Source of the DNA: an uncultured Alphaproteobacteria bacterium
Lineage (GTDB): Bacteria; Pseudomonadota; Alphaproteobacteria; HIMB59
Assembly (NCBI GenBank): GCA_902574995.1
Contig: CACGPP010000001.1
Coordinates: forward strand, 266,631 to 330,630
Direction of reading: 5' to 3'
DNA: 64,000 bases
Of the stretch, positions 15,792 through 25,110 are shown piece after piece. A program made the position numbers and the translations under genes. Positions within the stretch are counted from its first letter, which is position 1. Each line of letters begins with the position of its first letter. The notes beneath the pieces were generated by a model, which was not told the DNA's origin, did no database searches, and worked only from the letters and a program-made list of their open reading frames with translations.

Positions 15792-16718
15792 ATGAAGAAA
15801 AAAATCACTAAAGTGGCAAAATTTAAAGATTTTAAAACTACAAGAGCTACATCATCTGCTTTAGAGAAAATACTTTACAAACAAATCCCAATTTTAGACC
15901 ATGGTTTTATAAGGGTTATTGATTATATGGGAACAGATCAGTCTATAGTCCAAGCAGCTAGAGTCTCTTATGGAGAGGGAACAAAAAAATTACGTGAAGA
16001 CCGAGGTCTTATTAGATACCTTTTAAGTCACTGGCATACAACTCCCTTTGAGATGTGCGAAATTAAGTTTCATATTAAACTCCCTATTTTTGTTGCTAGA
16101 CAATGGATTAGACACAGAACTGCAAATGTAAATGAATACTCTGCGAGATATTCAGTATTAGATAAAGAGTTTTACGTTCCAGAGATGGATCAACTTGGTT
16201 CTCAATCTACTACAAACAAGCAGGGGAGATCAAATACTTTAGATAAAAAGTTTGCAAAACAAGCACAAGACTTAATTCAAAAAAATTCCGAACAACTTTA
16301 TGATGACTACCAAAATCTATTAAATGGTAAACTTTTGAATAACGATGAATACGTTGAGGGGGAGGGACTAGCTAGAGAACTAGCTCGAACAACTCTTCCA
16401 TTAAACTATTATACACAATGGTATTGGAAAGTAGATCTTCATAATCTTATGCACTTTTTGAGATTACGAGCAGATAGTCATGCTCAGTATGAAATACAAA
16501 TTTATGCTGAAAAAATGGTTGAAATATTAAAAAAGTGGGTGCCGTTAACATATGAAGCTTTTGAAGATTACCGTTCGGACTCATTCCAACTCTCTAAAGA
16601 GGCTTTGAAAATTGTGAAAGATAAATTAGCAAATAAAAAAATTAAGAAGTCTAATTATAAACTATCACCAAGAGAACTCAGAGAATTAGAAGTAAAGTTT
16701 AATATTAAATTATCTTAA
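15792..16718 (+). CDS. thyX: Flavin-dependent thymidylate synthase ThyX
   Basis: ThyX makes dTMP from dUMP using methylene-tetrahydrofolate and FAD/NADPH. The 308-residue protein has the ThyX signature RHRTANVNEYSARYS (about 107-121), HWHTTPFEMCEIKFHIKLPIFVARQW just before it, and the C-terminal LHNLMHFLRLRADSHAQYEIQ with the dUMP-binding Arg. The length and the N-terminal extension are usual for alphaproteobacterial ThyX. Having ThyX suggests that thyA, and perhaps folA, are absent elsewhere, but that cannot be seen here. Its stop overlaps the end of the convergent Mrp-like gene by 4 bp. It reads away from ssrA, and the promoter should lie in 15765-15791. Confidence 0.96.
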   Translation: MKKKITKVAKFKDFKTTRATSSALEKILYKQIPILDHGFIRVIDYMGTDQSIVQAARVSYGEGTKKLREDRGLIRYLLSHWHTTPFEMCEIKFHIKLPIFVARQWIRHRTANVNEYSARYSVLDKEFYVPEMDQLGSQSTTNKQGRSNTLDKKFAKQAQDLIQKNSEQLYDDYQNLLNGKLLNNDEYVEGEGLARELARTTLPLNYYTQWYWKVDLHNLMHFLRLRADSHAQYEIQIYAEKMVEILKKWVPLTYEAFEDYRSDSFQLSKEALKIVKDKLANKKIKKSNYKLSPRELRELEVKFNIKLS

Positions 16719-17461
16719 CTTTGAAATTTTTTTGTAATTGCGTTTGTTATATTTACAAATTTTAGAGAATAATCGTCTTTATAGTCAAAACAATAGGGTT
16801 TTCCGTCATCACAGCTTTTAGGAATATTTAAATTAAAAGGAAGTTCTTCAATTAAATTTATATTTTCTTTAAGCAATAAAGACTTAGTCTTAGACTCACC
16901 AAAAATATATTTTTTTTCATCTTGTTCCTCTAAATAAGACATATTTTCAACTACACCAAGTATTGGAACATTAACCTTGATAAACATATTAATGCCTCTG
17001 ATGACATCTTTTAAAGATAGAAGCTGTGGAGTTGTAATAATAAGTGTTCCATCGAGTTTGAGTTTTTGAGACATTGATATTTGTACATCTCCAGTACCAG
17101 GGGGAAAATCAACAATTAAATAGTCTAAATCACCCCAAATTGTCTTATTAATGAGCCCATCAAGCCCTTTCGCTAACATTGGTCCTCGCCAAACAATTGC
17201 TTGTTCTTCATTGACAAGAAAACCTATCGACATTGCCTTTATCCCAAATACTTCAAAGGGTAAAAACTTCCCATCTTCAACTTTAGGTTCCTTATCTCCG
17301 ATGCCGAGTAATGTTGGGACACTAGGTCCATAAATGTCTGCGTCTAAAAGGCCAACTTTGTATCCTTGGTTTGCTAAAGTTATAGCGATATTGCAAGCTA
17401 CAGTTGATTTACCAACACCACCTTTACAGCTTGATATTCCAAAACAAGTCTTGATATTCAT
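16715..17461 (-). CDS. Mrp/NBP35-family P-loop ATPase, minimal form
   Basis: This 248-residue protein is a deviant-Walker ATPase of the Mrp (ApbC) group, which carries iron-sulfur clusters to apoproteins. The nucleotide motif CKGGVGKSTVACNIA is at about 12-26, followed by LLDADIYGPSVPTLLG near 40 and DFPPGTGDVQISMSQ near 118. It starts directly at the P-loop domain, so the usual N-terminal MIP18/DUF59 domain is missing. The CxxC that normally follows ENMSY (near 172) is also absent and is replaced by a Glu-rich stretch. These losses make the Fe-S carrier role uncertain. It is divergent from hflK across 26 bp and overlaps thyX at the 3' end. Confidence 0.82.
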   Translation of the reverse strand: MNIKTCFGISSCKGGVGKSTVACNIAITLANQGYKVGLLDADIYGPSVPTLLGIGDKEPKVEDGKFLPFEVFGIKAMSIGFLVNEEQAIVWRGPMLAKGLDGLINKTIWGDLDYLIVDFPPGTGDVQISMSQKLKLDGTLIITTPQLLSLKDVIRGINMFIKVNVPILGVVENMSYLEEQDEKKYIFGESKTKSLLLKENINLIEELPFNLNIPKSCDDGKPYCFDYKDDYSLKFVNITNAITKKFQS

Positions 17462-17476
17462 CTATTAAACACTACA

Positions 17477-17482
17477 TATAAT
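17477..17482 (+). promoter_or_regulatory. -10 box of the hflK-hflC operon
   Basis: A perfect TATAAT lies only 5 bp ahead of the GTG start of hflK. Transcription from it would begin at or within a base or two of the start codon, giving a leaderless message. A TTGATA at 17451-17456, inside the start of the opposite Mrp-like gene, could be the -35, though the 20-bp spacing is long. Confidence 0.5.
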
Positions 17483-17487
17483 GTATC

Positions 17488-18588
17488 GTGAACAAAAACA
17501 AATTTAAAATTTTTGCACTTGATGGCCCATGGGGACCCTCATCAGGAAACAATAATAGAGGTTCTGGCGGTTTCTCAGGTGGTAACAATGACTCAATTGA
17601 TGATCTTCTCAAAGATTTAAAGAATAAATACAAAATTAAAATGCCTTTTAAAGGTGGTTTTAGGGGTATTTCATTTTTAATATTAATAGCTTTTGTAATT
17701 TGGCTTGCAACAGGTTTTTATAGAGTTGAGCCTGACGAACAAGGGGTTGAACTTCTTTTTGGTAAATGGAATGAAAGTACAACAGATCCAGGACTCCATT
17801 ATTTTTTCCCAACACCTATTGGAAAAGTCTTAACTCCAAAAGTTGAAGCAATCAGGAAAATTAATGTTGGTTTTAGATCTAATGGTAATTCTACAAGAGA
17901 TGTGCTCGAAGAAAGTATGATGTTAACATCCGACCAAAACATATCTGATTTAGATTATACAGTTCTTTATAGAATAAAAGATGCGGGGCAGTTCTTATTT
18001 AATTTAAGGGACCCAGAAGAAACTGTAAAAGTTATATCTGAAAGTGTGCTTAGAGAAGTTGTTGGTCAAACTAACCTAGAAGGACTACTAACCGTTTCTA
18101 GACAATCTGTTGAGAGAGACTCAAGATCTTTACTACAAGAACTCTTGGATGAATATGAAGTTGGAATACTAATTCAATCCATACAATTACAAGATGTTAA
18201 CCCTCCAAGAGAAGTTATAGATGCATTTGATGATGTTCAAAAAGCACGACAGGATAAAGAGAGAACAGTCAACCAAGCAGAGGCTTATAGTAACAGAATT
18301 GTGCCTGAGGCAAGAGGTGAGGCTGAAAAAATTCTTCAAGAGGCAGAGGGTTATAAAAATAAATTAATTAAACAAGCTGAAGGTGAAGCAAGTAGATTTC
18401 TACAAGTATTAGACACGTATGAGCAATCTAAAGAGACAACAAAAAAAAGAATTTACTTAGAAACATTAAGAGATGTACTATCAGGATCTAGCAAGATTAT
18501 GATTGATCAGAATTCTGGCAACGGAGTTGTTCCTTATTTACCTTTAAATGAGCTAAACAAGAACAAGCAGACAGGTAACAACCAATGA
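17488..18588 (+). CDS. hflK: FtsH regulator subunit HflK
   Basis: HflK and HflC form a large membrane cage around the FtsH protease and modulate its access to substrates. The 366-residue protein has the family's Gly/Asn-rich N-terminal tail (about 12-36, GPWGPSSGNNNRGSGG), one transmembrane helix near 62-80 (ISFLILIAFVIWLATG), and the SPFH/band-7 domain from RVEPDEQGVELLFGKW onward. A long helical region follows, with NQAEAYSNRIVPEARGEAEKILQEAEGYKNKLIKQAEGEA near 258-300. It begins at GTG 17488 and overlaps hflC by 4 bp. It is co-oriented with hflC, the Deg-type protease and miaA, a common proteobacterial arrangement. Confidence 0.95.
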   Translation: MNKNKFKIFALDGPWGPSSGNNNRGSGGFSGGNNDSIDDLLKDLKNKYKIKMPFKGGFRGISFLILIAFVIWLATGFYRVEPDEQGVELLFGKWNESTTDPGLHYFFPTPIGKVLTPKVEAIRKINVGFRSNGNSTRDVLEESMMLTSDQNISDLDYTVLYRIKDAGQFLFNLRDPEETVKVISESVLREVVGQTNLEGLLTVSRQSVERDSRSLLQELLDEYEVGILIQSIQLQDVNPPREVIDAFDDVQKARQDKERTVNQAEAYSNRIVPEARGEAEKILQEAEGYKNKLIKQAEGEASRFLQVLDTYEQSKETTKKRIYLETLRDVLSGSSKIMIDQNSGNGVVPYLPLNELNKNKQTGNNQ

Positions 18589-19454
18589 AAATGAGAAATT
18601 ATATAATTGTTGGATTATCATTCTTCTTTATTTTGTTTGCATCTGGCTTTTTCTTTGTTGTAGATCAAACAAAACAAGTAATTGTTTTACAATTTGGTGA
18701 ACCTCGTGCTGTGCATCAATCACCTGGTTTGAAATTTAAATTACCATTTATACAAAACGTTGTTTACTACGACAGTAGGGTTTTAAACTTAGATCCTGCT
18801 CAAGAAGAGGTAATACTAAGAGATCAAAAGCGTATTGTTGTTGACTCAATAGTTAGATATATGATTAAAGATCCTCTAAAGTTTTTTCAAACAACTAGAA
18901 CAGAGTTAGCCCTTAATGATCGTTTGGGTAGAATTGTAAACTCATCTGTAAGAGGTGTAATAGCTCAATACCAATTAAATGATTTGTTATCTGATGATCG
19001 CGATAAAATTATGGCTGAGATTTTTGAAAATGTTCGTGAAGATCAAGATACCTTTGGTATTGAAATTGTTGATCTGAGGTTAAAAAGAACAGAACTTACG
19101 CCAGAAGTTCAATCTAATGTTTTCGATAGGATGAGAACTGAAAGAGAAAGAGAAGCAAATTTATTAAGAGCGGAAGGTCAAGAGATCTCACAAAAAATTA
19201 AGGCTACTGCAGATAGAGAGAAAATTGAAATTATAGCTGAAGCAGAAAAACAATCTAATATTTTAAAAGGTGAAGGTGAAGCAGCAAGAAACCAAATTTT
19301 AAATGAGGCCTTTGCGAAAGACCCTGAGTTTTTTGAATTTATTAGATCAATGGAAGCATACGCAGATACTTTCAAAGACGGAACAACTACCATGGTCATT
19401 TCTCCTGATAGTGATTTCTTCGAGTATTTTGAGAACTCTGAGGGTGCCAACTAA
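18585..19454 (+). CDS. hflC: FtsH regulator subunit HflC
   Basis: HflC is the partner of HflK in the periplasmic SPFH complex that surrounds FtsH. The 289-residue sequence has an N-terminal membrane anchor (about 5-22, YIIVGLSFFFILFASGFFFVV), the band-7 domain beginning with DQTKQVIVLQFGEPRAVHQSPGL and LRDQKRIVVDSIVRYMI, and a coiled region LRAEGQEISQKIKATADREKIEIIAEAEKQS near 191-225. It ends with YADTFKDGTTTMVISPDSDFFEYF, typical of the family. It overlaps hflK by 4 bp, and the protease gene follows after 14 bp. Confidence 0.95.
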   Translation: MKMRNYIIVGLSFFFILFASGFFFVVDQTKQVIVLQFGEPRAVHQSPGLKFKLPFIQNVVYYDSRVLNLDPAQEEVILRDQKRIVVDSIVRYMIKDPLKFFQTTRTELALNDRLGRIVNSSVRGVIAQYQLNDLLSDDRDKIMAEIFENVREDQDTFGIEIVDLRLKRTELTPEVQSNVFDRMRTEREREANLLRAEGQEISQKIKATADREKIEIIAEAEKQSNILKGEGEAARNQILNEAFAKDPEFFEFIRSMEAYADTFKDGTTTMVISPDSDFFEYFENSEGAN

Positions 19455-19468
19455 ATAAACTAGCTTCA

Positions 19469-20857
19469 ATGAAAAGACTGCTTGTTTTATCTCTTTTCAG
19501 TGTACTTTTTACAACTCAGAGCATATTTGCACAATTTGAGAGAGGTTATGCAGATTTAGTTGATGAACTTCTACCTTCAGTTGTAAGTATAGCTACTAGT
19601 CAAACTGTAGAAAGACAAACGAGGCAATTACCTGAATTGCCAGAAGGGCATCCTTTCAATGATATGTTTGATGATTTTTTTGGTAATCAAATGCCAAAAC
19701 GTGAAAATCTAACTGGTCTTGGGTCAGGCTTTATAATTAGTGATGAAGGTTATGTAGTAACAAATAATCACGTAATAAGCGGAGCAGATCAGATTACTGT
19801 AATTTTCAATAATGGAATTGATGAAGTTCCTGCAGAACTTGTTGGAACTGACCCTAAAACTGACATAGCTGTTTTAAAAATAGACCCTTCATCTGTTGAT
19901 ATACAAAGTGTTAACTGGGGAGACTCAGATTTGTCAAGAGTTGGAGATATTGTACTGGCTATTGGTAATCCTTTGGGTTTAGGGGGAACTGTAACCTCAG
20001 GAATAATATCATCTATAAATAGAGATATAGGTGGCGGCCCTTATGTTGACTTTATACAAACTGATGCACCAATTAATAGAGGCAACTCTGGTGGACCTTT
20101 ATTTAATTTAGATGGAGAGGTAATTGGGATTAATTCAATGATAATCTCCCAAACAGGTGGAAGTGTTGGCTTAGGTTTTTCTATTCCCTCTCAAACAGCA
20201 AAATTAATTGTTGAACAAATAATCTCATTTGGTCAGGCAAAAAGAGGAAGACTTGGTGTTCAAATTCAAGATTTAACTGAAGAATTTTCCGAGAGTTTAG
20301 GTTATGACTCAACAGAGGGAGCATTTGTTGCTTCTGTTGAACCAAATAGCCCTGCTGCATTATCAAACATTCAAGCTGGAGATATAATAGTTGAGTTTAA
20401 TAATCAAAAAATTACATCATTTAAAGATTTGCCAAAAGTTGTTGCAGAAACCCCAATAGATAGTGAGGTAATTGTTAAAGTTTGGAGAAACGGAGAAATT
20501 ATAGATATTCAGGTAAAGGTAGGTGAATTAGAGGAGGGTCGCAAACTCGCTAAAAATGATGGAGTTTATTTAGAAGAGTTAGATATTACTGTTCTTGAGT
20601 TGACAATAGAAGCTATAAATTCTCTAGGGTTAGACTCAAAAACTAAAGGTATTTTGGTTACAGAGGTAGGAGATAATAACGAAAATCTTTTAAAGAATGA
20701 TGTTATTATCCAAGTATCCAGTGAAAAAATTACAGATATTAGTTCTTTTGAGAAGATTATATCTAATAGTATTAATTTGAATCGAGATAAATTGTTATTA
20801 AGAGTTATTAGAGATGGTAATGAATTTTGGTTAATAAACCCATTCTTTATTGAATAA
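19469..20857 (+). CDS. Periplasmic Deg-type serine protease (DegP/DegQ/MucD-like)
   Basis: This HtrA-family protease degrades or guards misfolded envelope proteins. The 462-residue sequence has a signal peptide (MKRLLVLSLFSVLFTTQSIFA), then a trypsin-like domain with the catalytic triad His101 (VVTNNHVISG), Asp132 (DPKTDIAVLKI) and Ser207 (NRGNSGGPLFN). Two PDZ domains follow, from about 258 (GRLGVQIQDLTEEF) and about 370. Its place after hflK-hflC is common in alphaproteobacteria and links it to membrane protein quality control. Its last 8 bp overlap the miaA start. I leave the gene symbol open because DegP, DegQ and MucD cannot be told apart from sequence alone. Confidence 0.93.
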   Translation: MKRLLVLSLFSVLFTTQSIFAQFERGYADLVDELLPSVVSIATSQTVERQTRQLPELPEGHPFNDMFDDFFGNQMPKRENLTGLGSGFIISDEGYVVTNNHVISGADQITVIFNNGIDEVPAELVGTDPKTDIAVLKIDPSSVDIQSVNWGDSDLSRVGDIVLAIGNPLGLGGTVTSGIISSINRDIGGGPYVDFIQTDAPINRGNSGGPLFNLDGEVIGINSMIISQTGGSVGLGFSIPSQTAKLIVEQIISFGQAKRGRLGVQIQDLTEEFSESLGYDSTEGAFVASVEPNSPAALSNIQAGDIIVEFNNQKITSFKDLPKVVAETPIDSEVIVKVWRNGEIIDIQVKVGELEEGRKLAKNDGVYLEELDITVLELTIEAINSLGLDSKTKGILVTEVGDNNENLLKNDVIIQVSSEKITDISSFEKIISNSINLNRDKLLLRVIRDGNEFWLINPFFIE

Positions 20858-21761
20858 ATTTCTTTTTGTTGTAGGTCCTACTTGTTCAGGTAAAAATGAT
20901 TACACATATGAATTATCAAAATTAATAGACATAGAAGTTATTAATGCTGATAGTATACAAGTATATAAACAACTAAAGATTTTATCAAATAGACCTACAG
21001 AACAAGAATTAAAGATAGTACCTCATCATCTCTATGGGCATGTCAATAACAAAGAATATTCAGTCAATCATTGGATAGATGAGGTTAAACAAGTAATCAA
21101 AAATATTCAAAGTAGAAATAAAATACCTGTGTTTGTTGGTGGTACTGGATTTTATATTCAATCGCTAATAGAGGGATTATCAATGATGCCTTCAATTAGT
21201 CATAAATTTAAAAAACAAGCAGAGGATTTATTTTTAGATAAAGGCACAGATCATTGTCTGAATATTTTAGAAAAATATTATAAAAAAAAAATTTTCCCAA
21301 AAGATAAACAAAGATTACTAAGCCGTTTAGCTTTTTGCTTAGAGTACAAAGATACAATGGAAAATAATTATGGTAGTAAAACACCAATCACTCCTAATTC
21401 ACTTGTTATCCAAGTTACAAAACCTAAGAAAGATCTTTACGAAAAAGCAGAATACAGATTTCATCAAATGATAAACAAGGGAGCTTTAGATGAGGTTAAA
21501 TCACTTTATGAAAATAAAAGAATATCAAAAACTCTCTATAAAGCGCATGGTTTACCAGAATTGCTATCTTGTGTTAGAAATAAATTAAGTTTAGATGAGG
21601 CTATTTATTTAGGAATTAAAAATACTAAGAGGTATATTAAAAGACAGTTTACGTGGTGGAATAACCAAAAATTTAGCCAACTTAATTTGAGAATAAACTA
21701 TAAAAAAAGCTTCCCTAAAGATTCAATTGAAAATATAAGTATATACCTAAATGAACAATGA
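20850..21761 (+). CDS. miaA: tRNA dimethylallyltransferase MiaA
   Basis: MiaA adds the dimethylallyl group to A37 of tRNAs that read codons starting with U. The 303-residue protein has the P-loop VGPTCSGKNDYT (about 8-19; the family usually has GPTxSGKS/T), INADSIQVYKQLKILSNRPT near 30-50 and VGGTGFYIQSLIEG near 96. The Cys of CSGK and the Asn after the P-loop Lys are slightly unusual. The C-terminal part has the KRQFTWW motif near 268. It starts at TTG 20850, overlapping the protease gene, and itself overlaps the ilvB start by 11 bp. Confidence 0.94.
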   Translation: MNKFLFVVGPTCSGKNDYTYELSKLIDIEVINADSIQVYKQLKILSNRPTEQELKIVPHHLYGHVNNKEYSVNHWIDEVKQVIKNIQSRNKIPVFVGGTGFYIQSLIEGLSMMPSISHKFKKQAEDLFLDKGTDHCLNILEKYYKKKIFPKDKQRLLSRLAFCLEYKDTMENNYGSKTPITPNSLVIQVTKPKKDLYEKAEYRFHQMINKGALDEVKSLYENKRISKTLYKAHGLPELLSCVRNKLSLDEAIYLGIKNTKRYIKRQFTWWNNQKFSQLNLRINYKKSFPKDSIENISIYLNEQ

Positions 21762-23523
21762 TAACGAATTCACGGGAGCAGATATTTTACTCAAAGCCCT
21801 TAAAGACCAAGAGGTTGATACAATCTTTGGTTATCCAGGCGGAGCCGTTCTTCCTATTTATGATGCAATATTTGGCCAAAACTTTTTAAAACATGTATTA
21901 GTAAGGCAAGAGGCTGGTGCAGTTCATGCAGCAGAGGGCTATGCTAGATCAAGTGGGAAAGTAGGTGTGTTATTGGTAACTTCTGGTCCAGGTGTGACCA
22001 ATGTTGTTACTGGATTAACTGATGCATTGATGGATAGTATTCCAATTGTCTGTATCAGTGGACAAGTCCCATCACATTTAATAGGAACAGATGCATTTCA
22101 GGAATGCGATACAACTGGAATTACAAGACCTTGCACTAAACATAATTACTTAGTCAAGGATGTAAGTAAACTCTCTGAAACTATCCATGAGGCATTTAAA
22201 ATTGCTAGTTCTGGTAGACCTGGTCCTGTATTAATAGATATTCCTAAAGATGTTCAGTTTGCAAAGTCAAAATATATATCAAAGAAAGATATTAGTTTTA
22301 GAGAGCACAGAATTAAAGCTGGTTCCAAAAATGTTGATAAAACTTTTGTCGAAGAATTAGTAAATCATATTAAAAAATCCGAGAGACCTATATTTTATGT
22401 TGGAGGTGGTTGTTTAAATTCAGGCCATCAAGCTAGCCAAGAACTTATTAAACTTGTAAAGAAAACTAATATTCCAATTACAACAACTCTTCATGGATTG
22501 GGATGCTTTCCAGGTGAGGATAAAAGTTCACTTGGGATGTTAGGCATGCATGGAAATTACGAAGCTAACTTGGCCATGAATAAATGTGACTTGATGATTA
22601 ATGTTGGAGCAAGATTTGATGACCGTGTCACAGGCAGATTAGATGCTTTTTCTCCAGACTCTATAAAATTCCATATAGATATTGATCAAAGTTCAATCAA
22701 TAAAAACGTAAAAGTCAATTTTCATACTAATACTGACATTACTCTAACACTTAAAGAAATTAACTCATTTATAGACTCCAATAACATTGATTTTGGCGAT
22801 AAAAATTATAGTAATTGGTGGGGTCAAATTAATGAATGGAGAAAGAAAGAATGCCTCCACTACGAACAAGAAGATGAAGTGATCAAACCACAACATGCTA
22901 TTTCCAGACTTTACGAATTAACAAAACAAAAGGACACCTTTGTTACTACAGAAGTTGGCCAGCATCAAATGTGGGCAGCTCAATACTATAAGTTTTCAAA
23001 ACCAAACAGATGGATTACATCAGGTGGTTTAGGCACAATGGGTTTCGGTATGCCTGCAGCAGTTGGTGCACAAATGGCAAATCCAGACTCATTGGTTATA
23101 GATATAGCAGGGGAGGCATCTTTTCTTATGAACATTCAGGAGATTGCCACCGCCGTTCAATATAAGCTACCTATAAAAATATTTATCTTAAATAATGAAT
23201 ATATGGGAATGGTTAGACAGTGGCAGGAACTATTACATGGTAGTAGATACTCAGAGAGCTATGTGGATGCCCTTCCTGATTTTAAAAAATTAGCAGAGAG
23301 TTTCAATGCTGTTGGAGTTAGGGCAAAAAATATTTCTGAATTAGACGATACAATTAACGAAATGATTTCAATTGATAGGCCAGTTATAGCCGATATTTGG
23401 GTAGACAAAAAAGAAAATTGTTTTCCTATGATACCAAGTGGAGCTGCCCACCATGAAATGTTATTATCTAAATACGATAAAGAAAATCCTGAAAATCAGG
23501 AAAAAGGAAAAGTACTAGTTTAA
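21751..23523 (+). CDS. ilvB: Acetolactate synthase large subunit
   Basis: Acetolactate synthase makes acetolactate or acetohydroxybutyrate, the first common step of branched-chain amino acid synthesis, using TPP. The 590-residue length is usual. The N-terminal TPP domain has FGYPGGAVLPIYDAIF near 22 and VRQEAGAVHAAEGYARSSGK near 50 with the catalytic Glu. The middle domain has NVGARFDDRVTGRLDAF near 287. The C-terminal TPP domain has EVGQHQMWAAQYY near 407, GGLGTMGFGMPAAVGA near 427, and GEASFLMNIQE plus NNEYMGMVRQWQ near 451-485. The small subunit gene follows after 13 bp. No leader peptide or attenuator is visible because the start lies inside miaA. Confidence 0.97.
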   Translation: MNNDNEFTGADILLKALKDQEVDTIFGYPGGAVLPIYDAIFGQNFLKHVLVRQEAGAVHAAEGYARSSGKVGVLLVTSGPGVTNVVTGLTDALMDSIPIVCISGQVPSHLIGTDAFQECDTTGITRPCTKHNYLVKDVSKLSETIHEAFKIASSGRPGPVLIDIPKDVQFAKSKYISKKDISFREHRIKAGSKNVDKTFVEELVNHIKKSERPIFYVGGGCLNSGHQASQELIKLVKKTNIPITTTLHGLGCFPGEDKSSLGMLGMHGNYEANLAMNKCDLMINVGARFDDRVTGRLDAFSPDSIKFHIDIDQSSINKNVKVNFHTNTDITLTLKEINSFIDSNNIDFGDKNYSNWWGQINEWRKKECLHYEQEDEVIKPQHAISRLYELTKQKDTFVTTEVGQHQMWAAQYYKFSKPNRWITSGGLGTMGFGMPAAVGAQMANPDSLVIDIAGEASFLMNIQEIATAVQYKLPIKIFILNNEYMGMVRQWQELLHGSRYSESYVDALPDFKKLAESFNAVGVRAKNISELDDTINEMISIDRPVIADIWVDKKENCFPMIPSGAAHHEMLLSKYDKENPENQEKGKVLV

Positions 23524-23536
23524 TTAATTTTTCATA

Positions 23537-24073
23537 ATGTCCTCTACTTCAGTTTATCCTACACCTATAAACGCTTTTAAACAGTCTAAGAGAAGTGTTC
23601 TTTCTGTAATTGTTGACAACGAACCTGGTATTCTTGCACGTATAGTTGGTTTATTTTCAGGTAGAGGATATAATATTGAAGCATTAAATGTAACAGTTGT
23701 AGATGTTAAGAAAAATCTCTCTCGAATTACTATAGAGACTTTAGGAGAAGAAAAAGTTATTAGTCAAATTATAGCACAACTAGAAAAACTTGTTCCCGTT
23801 CACAGCGCAACTAATTTAGCAAACCTAAGTGAGTCTTATGAGGCAGAAATTTGTCTAGTTAAAATCGAATTTGAAAATGAGGAACAAGATCAAAAAATAC
23901 TCAATTTTGCAGATATTTATCGTTCAAGAACTGTTCAAAAAAGACAAAATATTGTTGTTTATGAAATATCAGGCACAAGCGAGCGAATAAACAAATTTTT
24001 AGATGACTTAGACACAATCGGTGGTATAAAAGTCGAGTTAGTTCGAAGTGGGCCTATAGGGCTCGGAATATAA
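23537..24073 (+). CDS. ilvN: Acetolactate synthase small (regulatory) subunit
   Basis: This 178-residue subunit binds valine and tunes the large subunit. An ACT domain occupies the first half (SVLSVIVDNEPGILARIVGLFSGRGYNIEALNV, near 21-54), and the C-terminal small-subunit domain follows, with EAEICLVKIEF near 105 and GTSERINKFLDDLDTIGGIKVELVRSGPIGLG at the end. It is larger than the E. coli IlvN and matches the IlvH/IlvN size of alphaproteobacteria. It is 13 bp after ilvB and 18 bp before ilvC. Confidence 0.95.
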   Translation: MSSTSVYPTPINAFKQSKRSVLSVIVDNEPGILARIVGLFSGRGYNIEALNVTVVDVKKNLSRITIETLGEEKVISQIIAQLEKLVPVHSATNLANLSESYEAEICLVKIEFENEEQDQKILNFADIYRSRTVQKRQNIVVYEISGTSERINKFLDDLDTIGGIKVELVRSGPIGLGI

Positions 24074-24091
24074 CGTTTTTAGGGGGTTAAT

Positions 24092-25108
24092 ATGAAGGTT
24101 TATTACGAACAAGATGCTGATTTTAACATAATTAAAGACAAAAAAATTGTAATAATAGGTTTTGGATCGCAAGGTCATGCTCATGCATTAAATCTAAAAG
24201 ACTCTGGGGCCTCTAATGTAGTTGTGGGACTGAGAGAAGGTTCCTCATCAATTGAAAAAGCAAAAAATGTGGGCCTAAAAACTCAAACACCAGCAGATGC
24301 AGTAAAGGATGCAGATATTGTAATGTTCTTAGCCCCTGACGAAAATCAGCAAGAAATTTATCAAACTCAAATCCACGACAATATAAAAAACGGCGCTGCT
24401 TTAGCATTTGCTCATGGTTTAAATATTCATTTTCAACTCATTACGGCTAGAGAAGATTTAGACGTTTTTATGGTCGCTCCAAAAGGCCCAGGTCATACTG
24501 TTAGAGGTGAGTATCTTAAAGGTGGTGGAGTACCATGTTTGCTTGCAGTAGACAAAAATGTAAGTGGTAACGCAAAAGAAATTGGTCTTGCGTATGCCTC
24601 TGCTTTGGGCGGAGGTAAATCTGGTATAATTGAAACTACATTTAAAGAGGAATGTGAGACAGATTTATTTGGTGAACAAACAGTTCTTTGTGGAGGGTTA
24701 ATGTCTCTTGTAAGAAATGGTTTTGAAACTCTTGTTGAAGCTGGTTATGCACCTGAAATGGCATATTTCGAATGTTTACATGAAGTAAAATTAATTGTTG
24801 ACCTAATGTATGAAGGTGGCATGGCTAATATGAGATATTCTATATCTAATACAGCTGAATATGGTGATTATACCAGAGGCCCAAGAGTAGTTCCTAACGA
24901 AGCTACTAAAGCTGAAATGAAAAAAGTTCTAAGTGAAATACAAGATGGTACTTTCACAAAAGAATGGATGGCCGAACATAAGTCAGGTCAAATTAAGTTT
25001 AAACAAATGAGAGACCAAGGTGCAAAGCACCAAATTGAAGAGGTAGGGGCAAAATTAAGGTCTATGATGCCATGGATAGCATCGAATAAACTTGTAAAGG
25101 ATATCTAA
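24092..25108 (+). CDS. ilvC: Ketol-acid reductoisomerase IlvC (class I)
   Basis: IlvC isomerises and reduces acetolactate with NADPH and magnesium. The 338-residue size marks the short class I enzyme. The Rossmann motif [18 protein letters not shown] is at about 21-38, [22 protein letters not shown] near 130-151, and the metal ligands lie in [13 protein letters not shown] (Asp190/Glu194 region) and [18 protein letters not shown] near 226-243 with SNTAEYGDY after. A strong Shine-Dalgarno, AGGGGG, precedes the ATG, the best ribosome-binding site in this operon, suggesting higher expression of ilvC than its neighbours. Confidence 0.97.
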   Translation: MKVYYEQDADFNIIKDKKIVIIGFGSQGHAHALNLKDSGASNVVVGLREGSSSIEKAKNVGLKTQTPADAVKDADIVMFLAPDENQQEIYQTQIHDNIKNGAALAFAHGLNIHFQLITAREDLDVFMVAPKGPGHTVRGEYLKGGGVPCLLAVDKNVSGNAKEIGLAYASALGGGKSGIIETTFKEECETDLFGEQTVLCGGLMSLVRNGFETLVEAGYAPEMAYFECLHEVKLIVDLMYEGGMANMRYSISNTAEYGDYTRGPRVVPNEATKAEMKKVLSEIQDGTFTKEWMAEHKSGQIKFKQMRDQGAKHQIEEVGAKLRSMMPWIASNKLVKDI

Positions 25109-25110
25109 TA

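Noticed and set aside
20181..20366. Minus-strand frame within the Deg-type protease
   Set aside because: It is a Gln-rich shadow of the PDZ-linker region with no start signal.
21700..21770. Leucine/valine leader-peptide attenuator ahead of ilvB
   Set aside because: ilvB starts inside miaA, so there is no room for a leader, and no run of branched-chain codons with a hairpin is present.
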